The notes beneath the pieces are model-generated. The model made no database searches, had not been told where the DNA came from, and was given only the letters and a program-made list of their open reading frames with translations. This document shows positions 37,157-44,704 of a stretch of 64,000 nt of DNA, piece after piece. Source of the stretch: CAYFUR01 sp964346275 (lineage in GTDB: Bacteria; Sumerlaeota; Sumerlaeia; SLMS01); contig CAYFUR010000005.1 in NCBI GenBank assembly GCA_964346275.1, forward strand, positions 1-64,000. Reading direction: 5' to 3'. A program made the translations under genes and the position numbers. The stretch's first letter is position 1. Every line of letters begins with the position of its first letter.

Positions 37157-37987
37157 ATGATGATGCGGCGCGTGATTTCGGCCGTGGTGCTGCTCGGCGT
37201 GATTTTCCTCGGCTTTACTTTTCCAAACCTGGAATGGATCGTCGTGATCGCGACGATTGCCATCGCGCTGCTTTGCACGCTGGAAATCTCCCGCATGATG
37301 AAGCGCAAGGGCCTGCGGGTTTATCGCCGCATCGCCAGCATTGGCGTTATGGCTCTGATGATCGAGGCGATCCTGTCGGGCATGGCTTTCTCCGGTCATG
37401 TGTTTGGTGTCGCTGTTTGCCTCGCCTGGCTGCTGCGGATGACATCGCGGGTGCGGGGCGCCTGGGGTGACGTTTCGGCCACATGCTTCACGCTGGCATA
37501 CGTCGGCTTGCCCATGGCGGCGCTGATGAAGGTTTTTCACGGCGGGCCCGAAGCGAAGGCCTGGCTGCTCCTCATGCTCGCCATCGTCTGGACCACCGAT
37601 ACGTTTGCGCTTTTTAGCGGCAAATTGTTCGGCAAGACAAAGCTCTGGCCGACGATCAGTCCGGGAAAAACCTGGGAAGGGTCCATCGGGGGCGTTTTCG
37701 GTGCTCTGCTCCTGATCGTCGTCACGCGGTTTTTCTTTTCCCACAACTTTCCCGGGGTCACCAATATCGAGTTCGTTGCCTTTGCGCTGCTCTTTTCACC
37801 GCTCTCCCAACTCGGCGACCTGGCCGAGTCCCTGCTCAAGCGCGACGTTGGTGTGAAGGACAGCGGTTCCCAGTTGACCGGGCACGGCGGCTTCCTTGAC
37901 TTGATGGATGCCGCGCTTTTCTGCGCCATTCCGCTGCTGATTTACCTGGAGCTGATTCACCCGGGCATCCTGCCCCCCAGATTCTGA
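37157..37987 (+). CDS. cdsA: Phosphatidate cytidylyltransferase
   Basis: 276-residue polytopic membrane enzyme making CDP-diacylglycerol, the precursor of all major phospholipids. The C-terminal signature is clear: QLGDLAESLLKRDVGVKDSG followed by LTGHGGFLDLMD, matching the CDP-diglyceride synthetase pattern (S-x-x-K-R-x4-K-D-x-G-x6-GHGG-x-x-D-x-x-D). Earlier come KLWPTISPGKTWEGSIGG and several hydrophobic helices. Three ATG codons follow each other at 37157, 37160 and 37163; the first is given. It sits 3 nt after uppS, the classical uppS-cdsA pair, so lipid carrier and phospholipid synthesis are co-expressed. Confidence 0.95.
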   Translation: MMMRRVISAVVLLGVIFLGFTFPNLEWIVVIATIAIALLCTLEISRMMKRKGLRVYRRIASIGVMALMIEAILSGMAFSGHVFGVAVCLAWLLRMTSRVRGAWGDVSATCFTLAYVGLPMAALMKVFHGGPEAKAWLLLMLAIVWTTDTFALFSGKLFGKTKLWPTISPGKTWEGSIGGVFGALLLIVVTRFFFSHNFPGVTNIEFVAFALLFSPLSQLGDLAESLLKRDVGVKDSGSQLTGHGGFLDLMDAALFCAIPLLIYLELIHPGILPPRF

Positions 37988-37999
37988 TCCGGATCGTTC

Positions 38000-39112
38000 A
38001 TGAAGAAAAAACAACTCCAACTGATTATCGGGACTCTCGTCAGCCTCTTCTTCATCTGGTTCGCCTTCTATGCGGGCGGCGTCACCTTTGCGGAAATCTG
38101 GGATGCGCTGACGACGACGAACTGGTTCTACGCCGTGCCATTCATGGCCATCACCATGGCGAGCTTCTACTGGCGGGCGATTCGCTGGAAAATCCTGGTG
38201 GACCCGGTGAAGCAGGTGCCCTCGCACCGCCTGTTCGGGCCGCTCATGGCGGGGTTCGCCTTCAACAATATCATCCCTGCGCGGCTCGGCGAATTCGTCC
38301 GGCCCGTGGCGCTGCTGAAGCAGGAAAAAGTGCCTCTGAGCGCGGGGCTTTCCACGGTTCTGGTCGAGCGCCTGGTAGATGTCCTGACGCTCCTTTTCTT
38401 TCTCATCCTCACGCCCTATTACGTGGATTTCAGCGAAGAGATTGCCCGGACTTTTAAAGTGGGAGAACGGACGATCACGTTGGACAAGGCCTTCATCGAG
38501 GACCAGCTTCTGCCGAAGCTTTCGATCCTCGCCCTCGTGCTCATGGCGGGAATCGTGTCGTTCCTGATCCGGCCCATCGAACGTCTATACGTTCGCATCC
38601 TGCAGAACATTCCGTTCATTCCCGACAAGCTGCGCCATAAGCTGGTGGGATTCCTGGAGACCTTCTGCCATGGATTCGACAGCTTGCGCAGCCCGAAGGC
38701 AATTGTCGTGATTGCCCTGCATTCCCTGGGAATCTGGCTCGCCCTGGCATTTTCGTTCCAATTGATGAGCTGGGGTTTCGAGCGCGTGGATCTGACCTTT
38801 GCCCAGGGCATCGCCTTTCTTGTAGTCACGTGCGTGGTAATTTCCCTGCCCTCCTCTCCCGGGTATTTCGGGCTCTATGAATTTGGCGGGCTGGTTGCCC
38901 TGCTGATGCTCGGAGTCGTGCCCGACACAAAGGCGGGATCCAGCGCGGCGTTCACCTATTCTCTGGTGGTTCACTTCCTCCAGTGGGCGCCAATCACCGT
39001 TTACGGCCTGATCGCGGCGGCGAAGCTCTCCCTCTCCGCGGCGGAAGCGGAAGCGGCGGCGGAAGAAGAGAAAGAGTCTGTCTATACAGCCGGGGACGTC
39101 AAAGCGGAATAA
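38000..39112 (+). CDS. UPF0104/LPG-synthetase-like transmembrane protein
   Basis: 370-residue protein of the lysylphosphatidylglycerol synthase transmembrane (AglD/UPF0104) family, with about eight helices. Family marks: the YWRAIRWKILVDP region, the short motif FAFNNIIPARLGEFVRP, and STVLVERLVDVLTLLFFL. In MprF this type of domain flips or houses aminoacyl-lipids; stand-alone members are thought to be lipid or polyprenyl-related transporters or transferase partners, without a proven role. No aminoacyltransferase domain is attached. The C-terminus is a charged Ala/Glu tail. Lies 12 nt after cdsA and 12 nt before the methyltransferase, so it is part of the uppS operon. Confidence 0.85.
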   Translation: MKKKQLQLIIGTLVSLFFIWFAFYAGGVTFAEIWDALTTTNWFYAVPFMAITMASFYWRAIRWKILVDPVKQVPSHRLFGPLMAGFAFNNIIPARLGEFVRPVALLKQEKVPLSAGLSTVLVERLVDVLTLLFFLILTPYYVDFSEEIARTFKVGERTITLDKAFIEDQLLPKLSILALVLMAGIVSFLIRPIERLYVRILQNIPFIPDKLRHKLVGFLETFCHGFDSLRSPKAIVVIALHSLGIWLALAFSFQLMSWGFERVDLTFAQGIAFLVVTCVVISLPSSPGYFGLYEFGGLVALLMLGVVPDTKAGSSAAFTYSLVVHFLQWAPITVYGLIAAAKLSLSAAEAEAAAEEEKESVYTAGDVKAE

Positions 39113-39124
39113 CCAGGAGATTTC

Positions 39125-40543
39125 ATGAACAAACGAGCGCTTCTTCAGCTCGGATCGGAATTGCTGTTTGATTTCCGCAAAGAGGGCGGCCCAGCGGATC
39201 GTGTACTGGCCAAGTATGCGAAAGACCGGCCTTTTCTCGGATCTAACGACCGCCAGTTTCTTTCGGACATCTATTTCCATGTCCTGCGCCATCTGCGGCG
39301 ATACGACGAGGCGATTATATCGGCCTTCAGTGGTTCCATCGCCGTGGAAGTGCGCGCTTCCTCGGGCTTTCCGGTGACCCAGGAGCGGGGCGCGCGCTCC
39401 TGGCAGCGCCTCGGGCCGGGAGAAAAGCGCAACCTGCCGGAGAAGCGGAGCCGCTATGACCGGGTCGTGGACACGGTGCGGCTCGGCATTGCCGCTGTGG
39501 AACTCGGCCTGGACGACGTCGGGGACGTCACCGAGGAACTTCAGCGCGCATGGCCCCAGCCAAAGGATAAGCGCCCCATGCCGCCGAAAGCGATCGCGCG
39601 GATGATGGAACGAGCCGTGGAAGTGGCGAACCTCTACAGCCGCCCCAAGCGCCCCGTGGATGCCGAACGCTCCTATTCCTTTCCTGGATGGCTCTGGGCG
39701 CACCTGGCCACGGGCCGGGCACCGCAAGAGATGGCTGACCTGGCCGGGGCGCTGAACGAGCAGGCCCCGCTTTGCCTTCGCGTCAATACGCTGAAGACTA
39801 CGCTGGAAGATGCGGCGGATGCGTTGAGCGAAAAGCAGATGGTTTTCCGGCCGGGGGAACTCGCCCCCGGCTCCTTCATCCTTCAGGAACGCGTGCCGCG
39901 GGGCGCCATCCCCCATTTTCAGGAGGGATGGTTCGAGATTCAGGAAGAGGGAAGCCAGCTCCTCGGCGTCTATACGGCGCCGGAGCCGGGCAGCCTCGTC
40001 ATCGACGCCTGCGCGGGCGGGGGCGGAAAGTCGCTCCAGCTCGCGGCCCTGATGAAGAACGAGGGGCGCATTGCGGCTTATGATATCGACAGAGAACGCC
40101 TGGGGAACTTGCCCAAACGCGCGGAAAGAAACGGCGCCTCCATCATCGAGATCAATCCGCCTTTGAAGGAATTGGCACCGGCGGACTTGGTGCTCATCGA
40201 TGCGCCATGCAGCGGCACGGGCACCCTGCGCCGTAATCCAGAGAATCGCTGGCGCCTGACGCCGCTCGAACTCGACCGCCTCGTGCGCATCCAACGGGAT
40301 TTGCTGGAAGAATGGGCGCCGCGGGTCAAGGAAGGCGGGCTGCTTGTCTATGCAACATGCAGCCTGCTGGAATACGAGAACGAAGCCCAGACCGAGCAGT
40401 TCCTCGGCCGCCACCCGGAATATGAACCCGCTCCGCCGCAAGGTTTTTCCGGCCCCCTGACGGAACGCGGCGAGTTGAAAATGCTCCCCCACCGCCACGG
40501 CTGCGACGGATTTTACGCCGCTCGCCTCCGGCGGAAGGGCTGA
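39125..40543 (+). CDS. RsmB-like rRNA (cytosine-5) methyltransferase
   Basis: 472-residue SAM-dependent RNA m5C methyltransferase. The N-terminal third is a NusB-like helical region (FLGSNDRQFLSDIYFHVLRH). The catalytic half has the SAM site SLVIDACAGGGGKSLQLAA, AYDIDRERLGNLPKRA, motif IV DAPCSGTGTLRRNPENRWRL with the general cysteine, and motif VI YATCSLLEYENEAQTEQFL with the nucleophilic cysteine. Compared with E. coli RsmB (about 430 residues) it has a long insert near residues 90-150. Specific for 16S rRNA C967 by family; not proven here. Last gene of the uppS-cdsA operon, starting 12 nt after its neighbour with AGGAG upstream. Confidence 0.9.
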   Translation: MNKRALLQLGSELLFDFRKEGGPADRVLAKYAKDRPFLGSNDRQFLSDIYFHVLRHLRRYDEAIISAFSGSIAVEVRASSGFPVTQERGARSWQRLGPGEKRNLPEKRSRYDRVVDTVRLGIAAVELGLDDVGDVTEELQRAWPQPKDKRPMPPKAIARMMERAVEVANLYSRPKRPVDAERSYSFPGWLWAHLATGRAPQEMADLAGALNEQAPLCLRVNTLKTTLEDAADALSEKQMVFRPGELAPGSFILQERVPRGAIPHFQEGWFEIQEEGSQLLGVYTAPEPGSLVIDACAGGGGKSLQLAALMKNEGRIAAYDIDRERLGNLPKRAERNGASIIEINPPLKELAPADLVLIDAPCSGTGTLRRNPENRWRLTPLELDRLVRIQRDLLEEWAPRVKEGGLLVYATCSLLEYENEAQTEQFLGRHPEYEPAPPQGFSGPLTERGELKMLPHRHGCDGFYAARLRRKG

Positions 40544-40691
40544 TCTTCCAACATTGCCTTCTTACACATGCTCTTTAGCATACCCTTGCGCTCCTTCTCT
40601 CCTCATCCACGGCGGGGCCTTGGGCTCGACGATGATAATGATTATGAGGATGAGGACAGAGGAAGAGTGCCCCTATTCCGGGATAGAGTGA

Positions 40692-42575
40692 TCACGCACC
40701 GGCCATTGCCGCCTGGCGTTTTTCTTCCTTCCGCCGCTCGTCGGCGTTCAGGAGCTGCTTGCGCAGGCGGATATTCTCCGGCGTGACTTCCACCAGTTCG
40801 TCTCCAGCAATCCATTCCAGCGCCTGGTCAAGCGTCATGCGCTTGGGAACATCGAGCTGGGCATCGATTTCCTTGGTCGCCGAGCGGTGATTGGTGATCT
40901 GTTTTCTCTTGGTGGGATTACAGGGCAGATCGCCGGGGCGTGAGTTCTCGCCCACGATCATGCCCTCGTAGACTTTTTCGCCGGGACCGACGAAGAGCTG
41001 GCCGCGCACCTGGATCGCCTCCAGCGCATAGGTCGTCACATCGCCGGTATCCGTGCTGGTCAGCGCGCCGCGCCCGCGCGAGGAAATCAGACCCTTCCAG
41101 GGGCCATATCCAATAAAGCGCGACGACATAATGCCAAGGCCCCGCGTATCGGTGAGAAATTCACTGCGATAACCGATCAATCCTCGCGTCGGGATCTCGA
41201 AGAAAAGGCGCATGATGCCCGTGCCGGTGGCTTCCATGCTCGAGAGTTCGCCTTTCCTCCCCGCCAGTTTCTCGATCACCACGCCCTGGTAGTCTTCGGG
41301 CACATCCACGATGACGTTTTCCATGGGCTCGAGCATGTTCCCGTCTTTGTCGTGATGGATGATGACCTCGGGGCGCGAGACACAAATCTCCATGCCCTCG
41401 CGGCGCATTTCTTCGATAAGTATCGCCAGGTGCAGCTCGCCCCGGCCCGACACCTTCACGCCATCGGGGCGGCCGAGATCTTCCATGCGCAGGGCGACGT
41501 TTGTTTTCAGTTCCTTGTCGAGGCGTTCCTTGATCTGGCGCAGGGTCACGGCCCGGCCGTCGTTTCCGGCAAAGGGGCCGCTGTTGACGAGGAAAAACAT
41601 CGAGACGGTCGGCTCTTCGATTTCCAGGGGATGAAGGGCGGGATTCTCCAGGTCCGGCGAGCTGAAGGTGTCGGCGATTTCGATGTCTTCCGGGCCTGAA
41701 ATCCAAACGATGTCGCCGGCCTGAATTTCCTCCACCTGGACGCGTTCGAGGCCCCGCGTCACCCAGAGGTGCGTCGAGCGGCTTTGCTCCTGGTTCACCA
41801 CGTCCCACTCGCCTTCCTGGCGCTCGAAATCTCTCCAGCGGACGGTGGTGCGGCTGATCCAGTTGCCCACTTTGTGGCGGCCCTGGAGAACGCGGCCGCA
41901 CCCAATGCGGCCGATGTAGTCGCTCCAGGCGAGCGTGGAAATCTGCATCCGGAAAGGAGCATCGAAATCAACGGCGGGCGGAGGAACATCCTTGATGATG
42001 GTTTCAAAGAGCGGCTTCATCCCGTCGCGCTCGTCATTTTCCAAATCGTGGACGAGCCATCCATCCAGCCCCGAGCCATAGACCACGGGAAAGTCGGCCT
42101 GGTCGTCATCGGCGCCGAGTTCGATAAACAAATCGAAAGTTTCGTTAAGGGCTTCCTGGGGATTGGCGCGGGGGCGGTCAACCTTGTTGATCACAACGAT
42201 CGGCTTGAGGCCGAGGCGCAGCGCCCTCATCAGGACATAGCGCGTCTGGGGCATCGGGCCCTCGTTGGCGTCGACCAGCAGCAACACGCCGTCGACCATG
42301 GAGAGAACGCGCTCGACCTCGCCGGAAAAGTCCGCGTGGCCGGGCGTGTCGATGATATTGATCAGGTGGTCATCGACTTCGACGGAGCAATGCTTCGAAC
42401 GGATCGTGATGCCACGCTCGCGCTCGAGAGCGTTGTTGTCCATGACGCGTTCCTCCACGCGGGCATTGTCGCGAAACAGGTGGGCATCGCGGAAAATCGC
42501 GTCGATGAGAGTCGTCTTGCCGTGATCGATATGGGCGATGATGGCCAGGTTGCGGATATTTTCGACAGGAATCAT
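40692..42575 (-). CDS. typA: Ribosome-associated GTPase TypA/BipA
   Basis: 627-residue translational GTPase that binds the ribosome and assists 50S assembly and stress or low-temperature growth. G1 AHIDHGKTTLIDAIF, switch II DTPGHADFSGEVERVLSMVD, G4 NKVDRPRANPQEA. The C-terminal TypA-specific half has EPMENVIVDVPEDYQGVVIE, GTGIMRLFFEIPTRGLIGYR and VGENSRPGDLPCNPTKRKQI, ending in a basic tail. Length matches the family (about 610). The start MIPVENIRNLAIIAHIDHGK is the standard N-terminus; RBS weak. Transcribed away from the ilvB leader region. Confidence 0.96.
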   Translation of the reverse strand: MIPVENIRNLAIIAHIDHGKTTLIDAIFRDAHLFRDNARVEERVMDNNALERERGITIRSKHCSVEVDDHLINIIDTPGHADFSGEVERVLSMVDGVLLLVDANEGPMPQTRYVLMRALRLGLKPIVVINKVDRPRANPQEALNETFDLFIELGADDDQADFPVVYGSGLDGWLVHDLENDERDGMKPLFETIIKDVPPPAVDFDAPFRMQISTLAWSDYIGRIGCGRVLQGRHKVGNWISRTTVRWRDFERQEGEWDVVNQEQSRSTHLWVTRGLERVQVEEIQAGDIVWISGPEDIEIADTFSSPDLENPALHPLEIEEPTVSMFFLVNSGPFAGNDGRAVTLRQIKERLDKELKTNVALRMEDLGRPDGVKVSGRGELHLAILIEEMRREGMEICVSRPEVIIHHDKDGNMLEPMENVIVDVPEDYQGVVIEKLAGRKGELSSMEATGTGIMRLFFEIPTRGLIGYRSEFLTDTRGLGIMSSRFIGYGPWKGLISSRGRGALTSTDTGDVTTYALEAIQVRGQLFVGPGEKVYEGMIVGENSRPGDLPCNPTKRKQITNHRSATKEIDAQLDVPKRMTLDQALEWIAGDELVEVTPENIRLRKQLLNADERRKEEKRQAAMAGA

Positions 42576-42768
42576 GAAGAGCTTTTGTTCTGCTTTCGAG
42601 TAAAGTTTTCCAGCAGCGATGGAGCCGCGGGAAATTGCCGGTACATAGGCTGCAAGTCAAAGGCCAAATCCCATCCGCCACAAATAATTCAACTTTGCGG
42701 GTTGACAACGAGGAGCGAGGGGATCCAGGTAAGCAACTGTAATGGAATATTTCCCGGATTCACGAGTC

Positions 42769-42882
42769 ATGACCCCTTTGAACGCGACATCGATGGCCTC
42801 CTCCTTCCGCCCGGCTTCCGCGCTGCTCCTGGTCGTCGTAGAGATCGCCATATCGTCGCGCCGCGAGGGGCCGCACTCGTAG
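42769..42882 (+). CDS. ilvB leader peptide (37 residues)
   Basis: A short ORF ending 109 nt before ilvB. Its translation MTPLNATSMASSFRPASA is followed by a run LLLVVVEIAI and SSRREGPHS. Ten successive codons thus include three Leu, three Val and two Ile, the end products of the pathway that ilvB starts, exactly as in known ilvB/ilvG leader peptides. The codons for Glu33-Gly34 (GAGGGG, 42865-42870) can pair with CCCCTC (42913-42918) of the downstream terminator stem. A ribosome stalled at the Leu/Val/Ile codons would therefore leave the antiterminator free. A perfect TTGACA occurs at 42702 but no good -10 was found. The RBS is weak, and ATG 42793 is an alternative start. Confidence 0.8.
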   Translation: MTPLNATSMASSFRPASALLLVVVEIAISSRREGPHS

Positions 42883-42910
42883 TATCTGAACCCAACGAGA
42901 TTTCAACCCA

Positions 42911-42946
42911 CCCCCTCCCGACGCGAGTCCGGAGGGGGTTTCTTTA
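42911..42946 (+). promoter_or_regulatory. Transcription attenuator in front of ilvB
   Basis: Stem ACCCCCTCC (42911-42919) / GGAGGGGGT (42932-42940) followed by TTCTTTA, lying between the leader peptide and ilvB. It forms a terminator that can be pre-empted by GAGGGG at 42865-42870 pairing with CCCCTC. Architecture of classical branched-chain amino acid attenuation. Confidence 0.8.
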
Positions 42947-42991
42947 TCCGTTCCAGATTCGCGCCAGGAGGCCAAACAAGGAGAAAGACCC

Positions 42992-44677
42992 ATGGAATGG
43001 AACGGAGCGGAAATCATTTGCCGGTTGTTGGAGGCGCAAGGCGTGGAAACCATCGCCGGGATTCCCGGTGGAGCGAATCTGCCGCTTTACGATGCGCTCG
43101 CCAAAAGCAACATCCGGCACGTCCTCGCGCGGCACGAGCAAGGAGCTGGATTCATCGCCCAGGGGATGGCGCGCGTTTCCGGCCGGGCAGGAGTCTGCTT
43201 TGGCACCTCGGGCCCGGGGGCCACGAATCTCCTGACAGCCATCGCCGACGCGAAGCTGGATTCCGTTCCCCTGGTGGCGATCACAGGCCAGGTGGCGACA
43301 CCAATGATCGGAACCGACGCCTTTCAGGAAGTGGACACCTTTGGACTCTCGCTTCCCATCACCAAGCACAACTTTGCCGTGCGGCGGCCGGAGGAGTTGC
43401 TCGACATCATGCCGCTGGCCTTCGAAATCGCGGAGTCCGGCCGGCCCGGACCGGTGCTGATCGACGTGCCAAAAGACGTGCAGACGGCAATGGCCGAGGT
43501 GGATGAGCTGCCGGCGATGCAGCGCCGCCAGCAGCCAATGCCCCCCGCCCGGCCAGACCTGGACCGGCTGGCGGAGATGATCGCCCGCGCCGAGAGGCCG
43601 ATCCTGTATATCGGAGGCGGAATTATCACCTCGGGAGCCTCCGAGTTGGTCCGGATTCTCGCCGAACGCGCCGACATGCCCGTGACCAGCACGCTCATGG
43701 GCCTGGGGGCTTTCCCGGCGGACGAGCCGCGCTACCTGGGAATGCTGGGGATGCACGGAAACCGCAGCACGCATATCGCCCTGGACGAGGCGGATTTGCT
43801 GGTCGCCGTGGGCGTGCGCTTTGACGACCGGGCCACCGGCAAGGTGGCGGAATTCTGCAAACACGCGGAAATTGCGCATATCGATATAGACAATGCGGAA
43901 ATCGACAAGATCAAGAAGACGAATCTTTCCATCGTGGGCGACGCCGCCACGGTGCTGCGCGAAGCCTTGCCGCTGATCAAACAGCGGGAACGGCCGGACT
44001 GGCTCGGGCGCATCGCCGAACTGAAGGCCGCCTACCCGGGGCCCGCACCCAAGGATTACAGCGCGGCGGATCCGCTTGGCATGATCGAAATGCTGGCGGA
44101 ATGGCTGCCGGAAGACGCCATCATCACCACCGACGTGGGCCAACACCAGATGTGGATGGCGCAGGCCTATCCATTCCGCAAACCGCGCACGTTCCTGACG
44201 TCCGGCGGCCTGGGCACCATGGGCTTCGGCTTTCCCGCGGCCATCGGCGCGGCGTTGGCCTCACCGGATCGTCCCGTGATCTGTATCAGCGGTGATGGAT
44301 CGTTCCTGATGAATAACCAGGAACTTTCCACGCTGGCGGAACTCGGCCTGAATGTGAAGACGATCATTATGAATAACCGCCACCTGGGGCTCGTCCGCCA
44401 GCAGCAGGAGCTGTTCTACGGAGAGCGCTATACAGCGTCTCAACTGGAAACCACCCCAGATTTCGCCGCCATGGCGCGGGCCTTTCACGTGGAAGGACTC
44501 GATCTGGCCCAGGCGGCCGATCCGGAAGAGGCCTTGCGCGAGGCCATTTCCCGCCCCGGACCCGTCATCATCGATGCGCCGATACCGGAAACGGACAAGG
44601 TGTTTCCCATGGTGCCCCCGGGAGCAGCCAATCGCGACGCTCTCGAAGAGGAGCCGGCTCCCGCCGGCGCACGGTAG
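42992..44677 (+). CDS. ilvB: Acetolactate synthase large subunit
   Basis: 561-residue thiamine-diphosphate and FAD enzyme that condenses pyruvate (or 2-ketobutyrate) in the first common step of Val, Leu and Ile synthesis. The ThDP glutamate is in VLARHEQGAGFIAQGMARVS. Also seen: FGTSGPGATNLLTAIADAKL, PLVAITGQVATPMIGTDAFQ, the FAD region, and the ThDP motif ISGDGSFLMNNQELSTLAEL with NNRHLGLVRQQQELFY. The LGLVRQQQ pattern places it with true acetolactate synthases. AGGAG lies 8 nt before ATG. The small regulatory subunit ilvN and ilvC are not next to it. Controlled by the leader peptide and attenuator just upstream. Its need for ThDP is notable given the TPP riboswitch elsewhere in the window. 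Confidence 0.93.
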   Translation: MEWNGAEIICRLLEAQGVETIAGIPGGANLPLYDALAKSNIRHVLARHEQGAGFIAQGMARVSGRAGVCFGTSGPGATNLLTAIADAKLDSVPLVAITGQVATPMIGTDAFQEVDTFGLSLPITKHNFAVRRPEELLDIMPLAFEIAESGRPGPVLIDVPKDVQTAMAEVDELPAMQRRQQPMPPARPDLDRLAEMIARAERPILYIGGGIITSGASELVRILAERADMPVTSTLMGLGAFPADEPRYLGMLGMHGNRSTHIALDEADLLVAVGVRFDDRATGKVAEFCKHAEIAHIDIDNAEIDKIKKTNLSIVGDAATVLREALPLIKQRERPDWLGRIAELKAAYPGPAPKDYSAADPLGMIEMLAEWLPEDAIITTDVGQHQMWMAQAYPFRKPRTFLTSGGLGTMGFGFPAAIGAALASPDRPVICISGDGSFLMNNQELSTLAELGLNVKTIIMNNRHLGLVRQQQELFYGERYTASQLETTPDFAAMARAFHVEGLDLAQAADPEEALREAISRPGPVIIDAPIPETDKVFPMVPPGAANRDALEEEPAPAGAR

Positions 44678-44704
44678 AGGAGGTGAGCAGGATGCCGCCG
44701 GGCT

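Noticed and set aside
40568..40786. 72-codon plus-strand ORF with an acidic stretch
   Set aside because: Overlaps the end of typA in antisense, no ribosome-binding site, and the acidic run comes from a simple GAT/GAG-rich patch.
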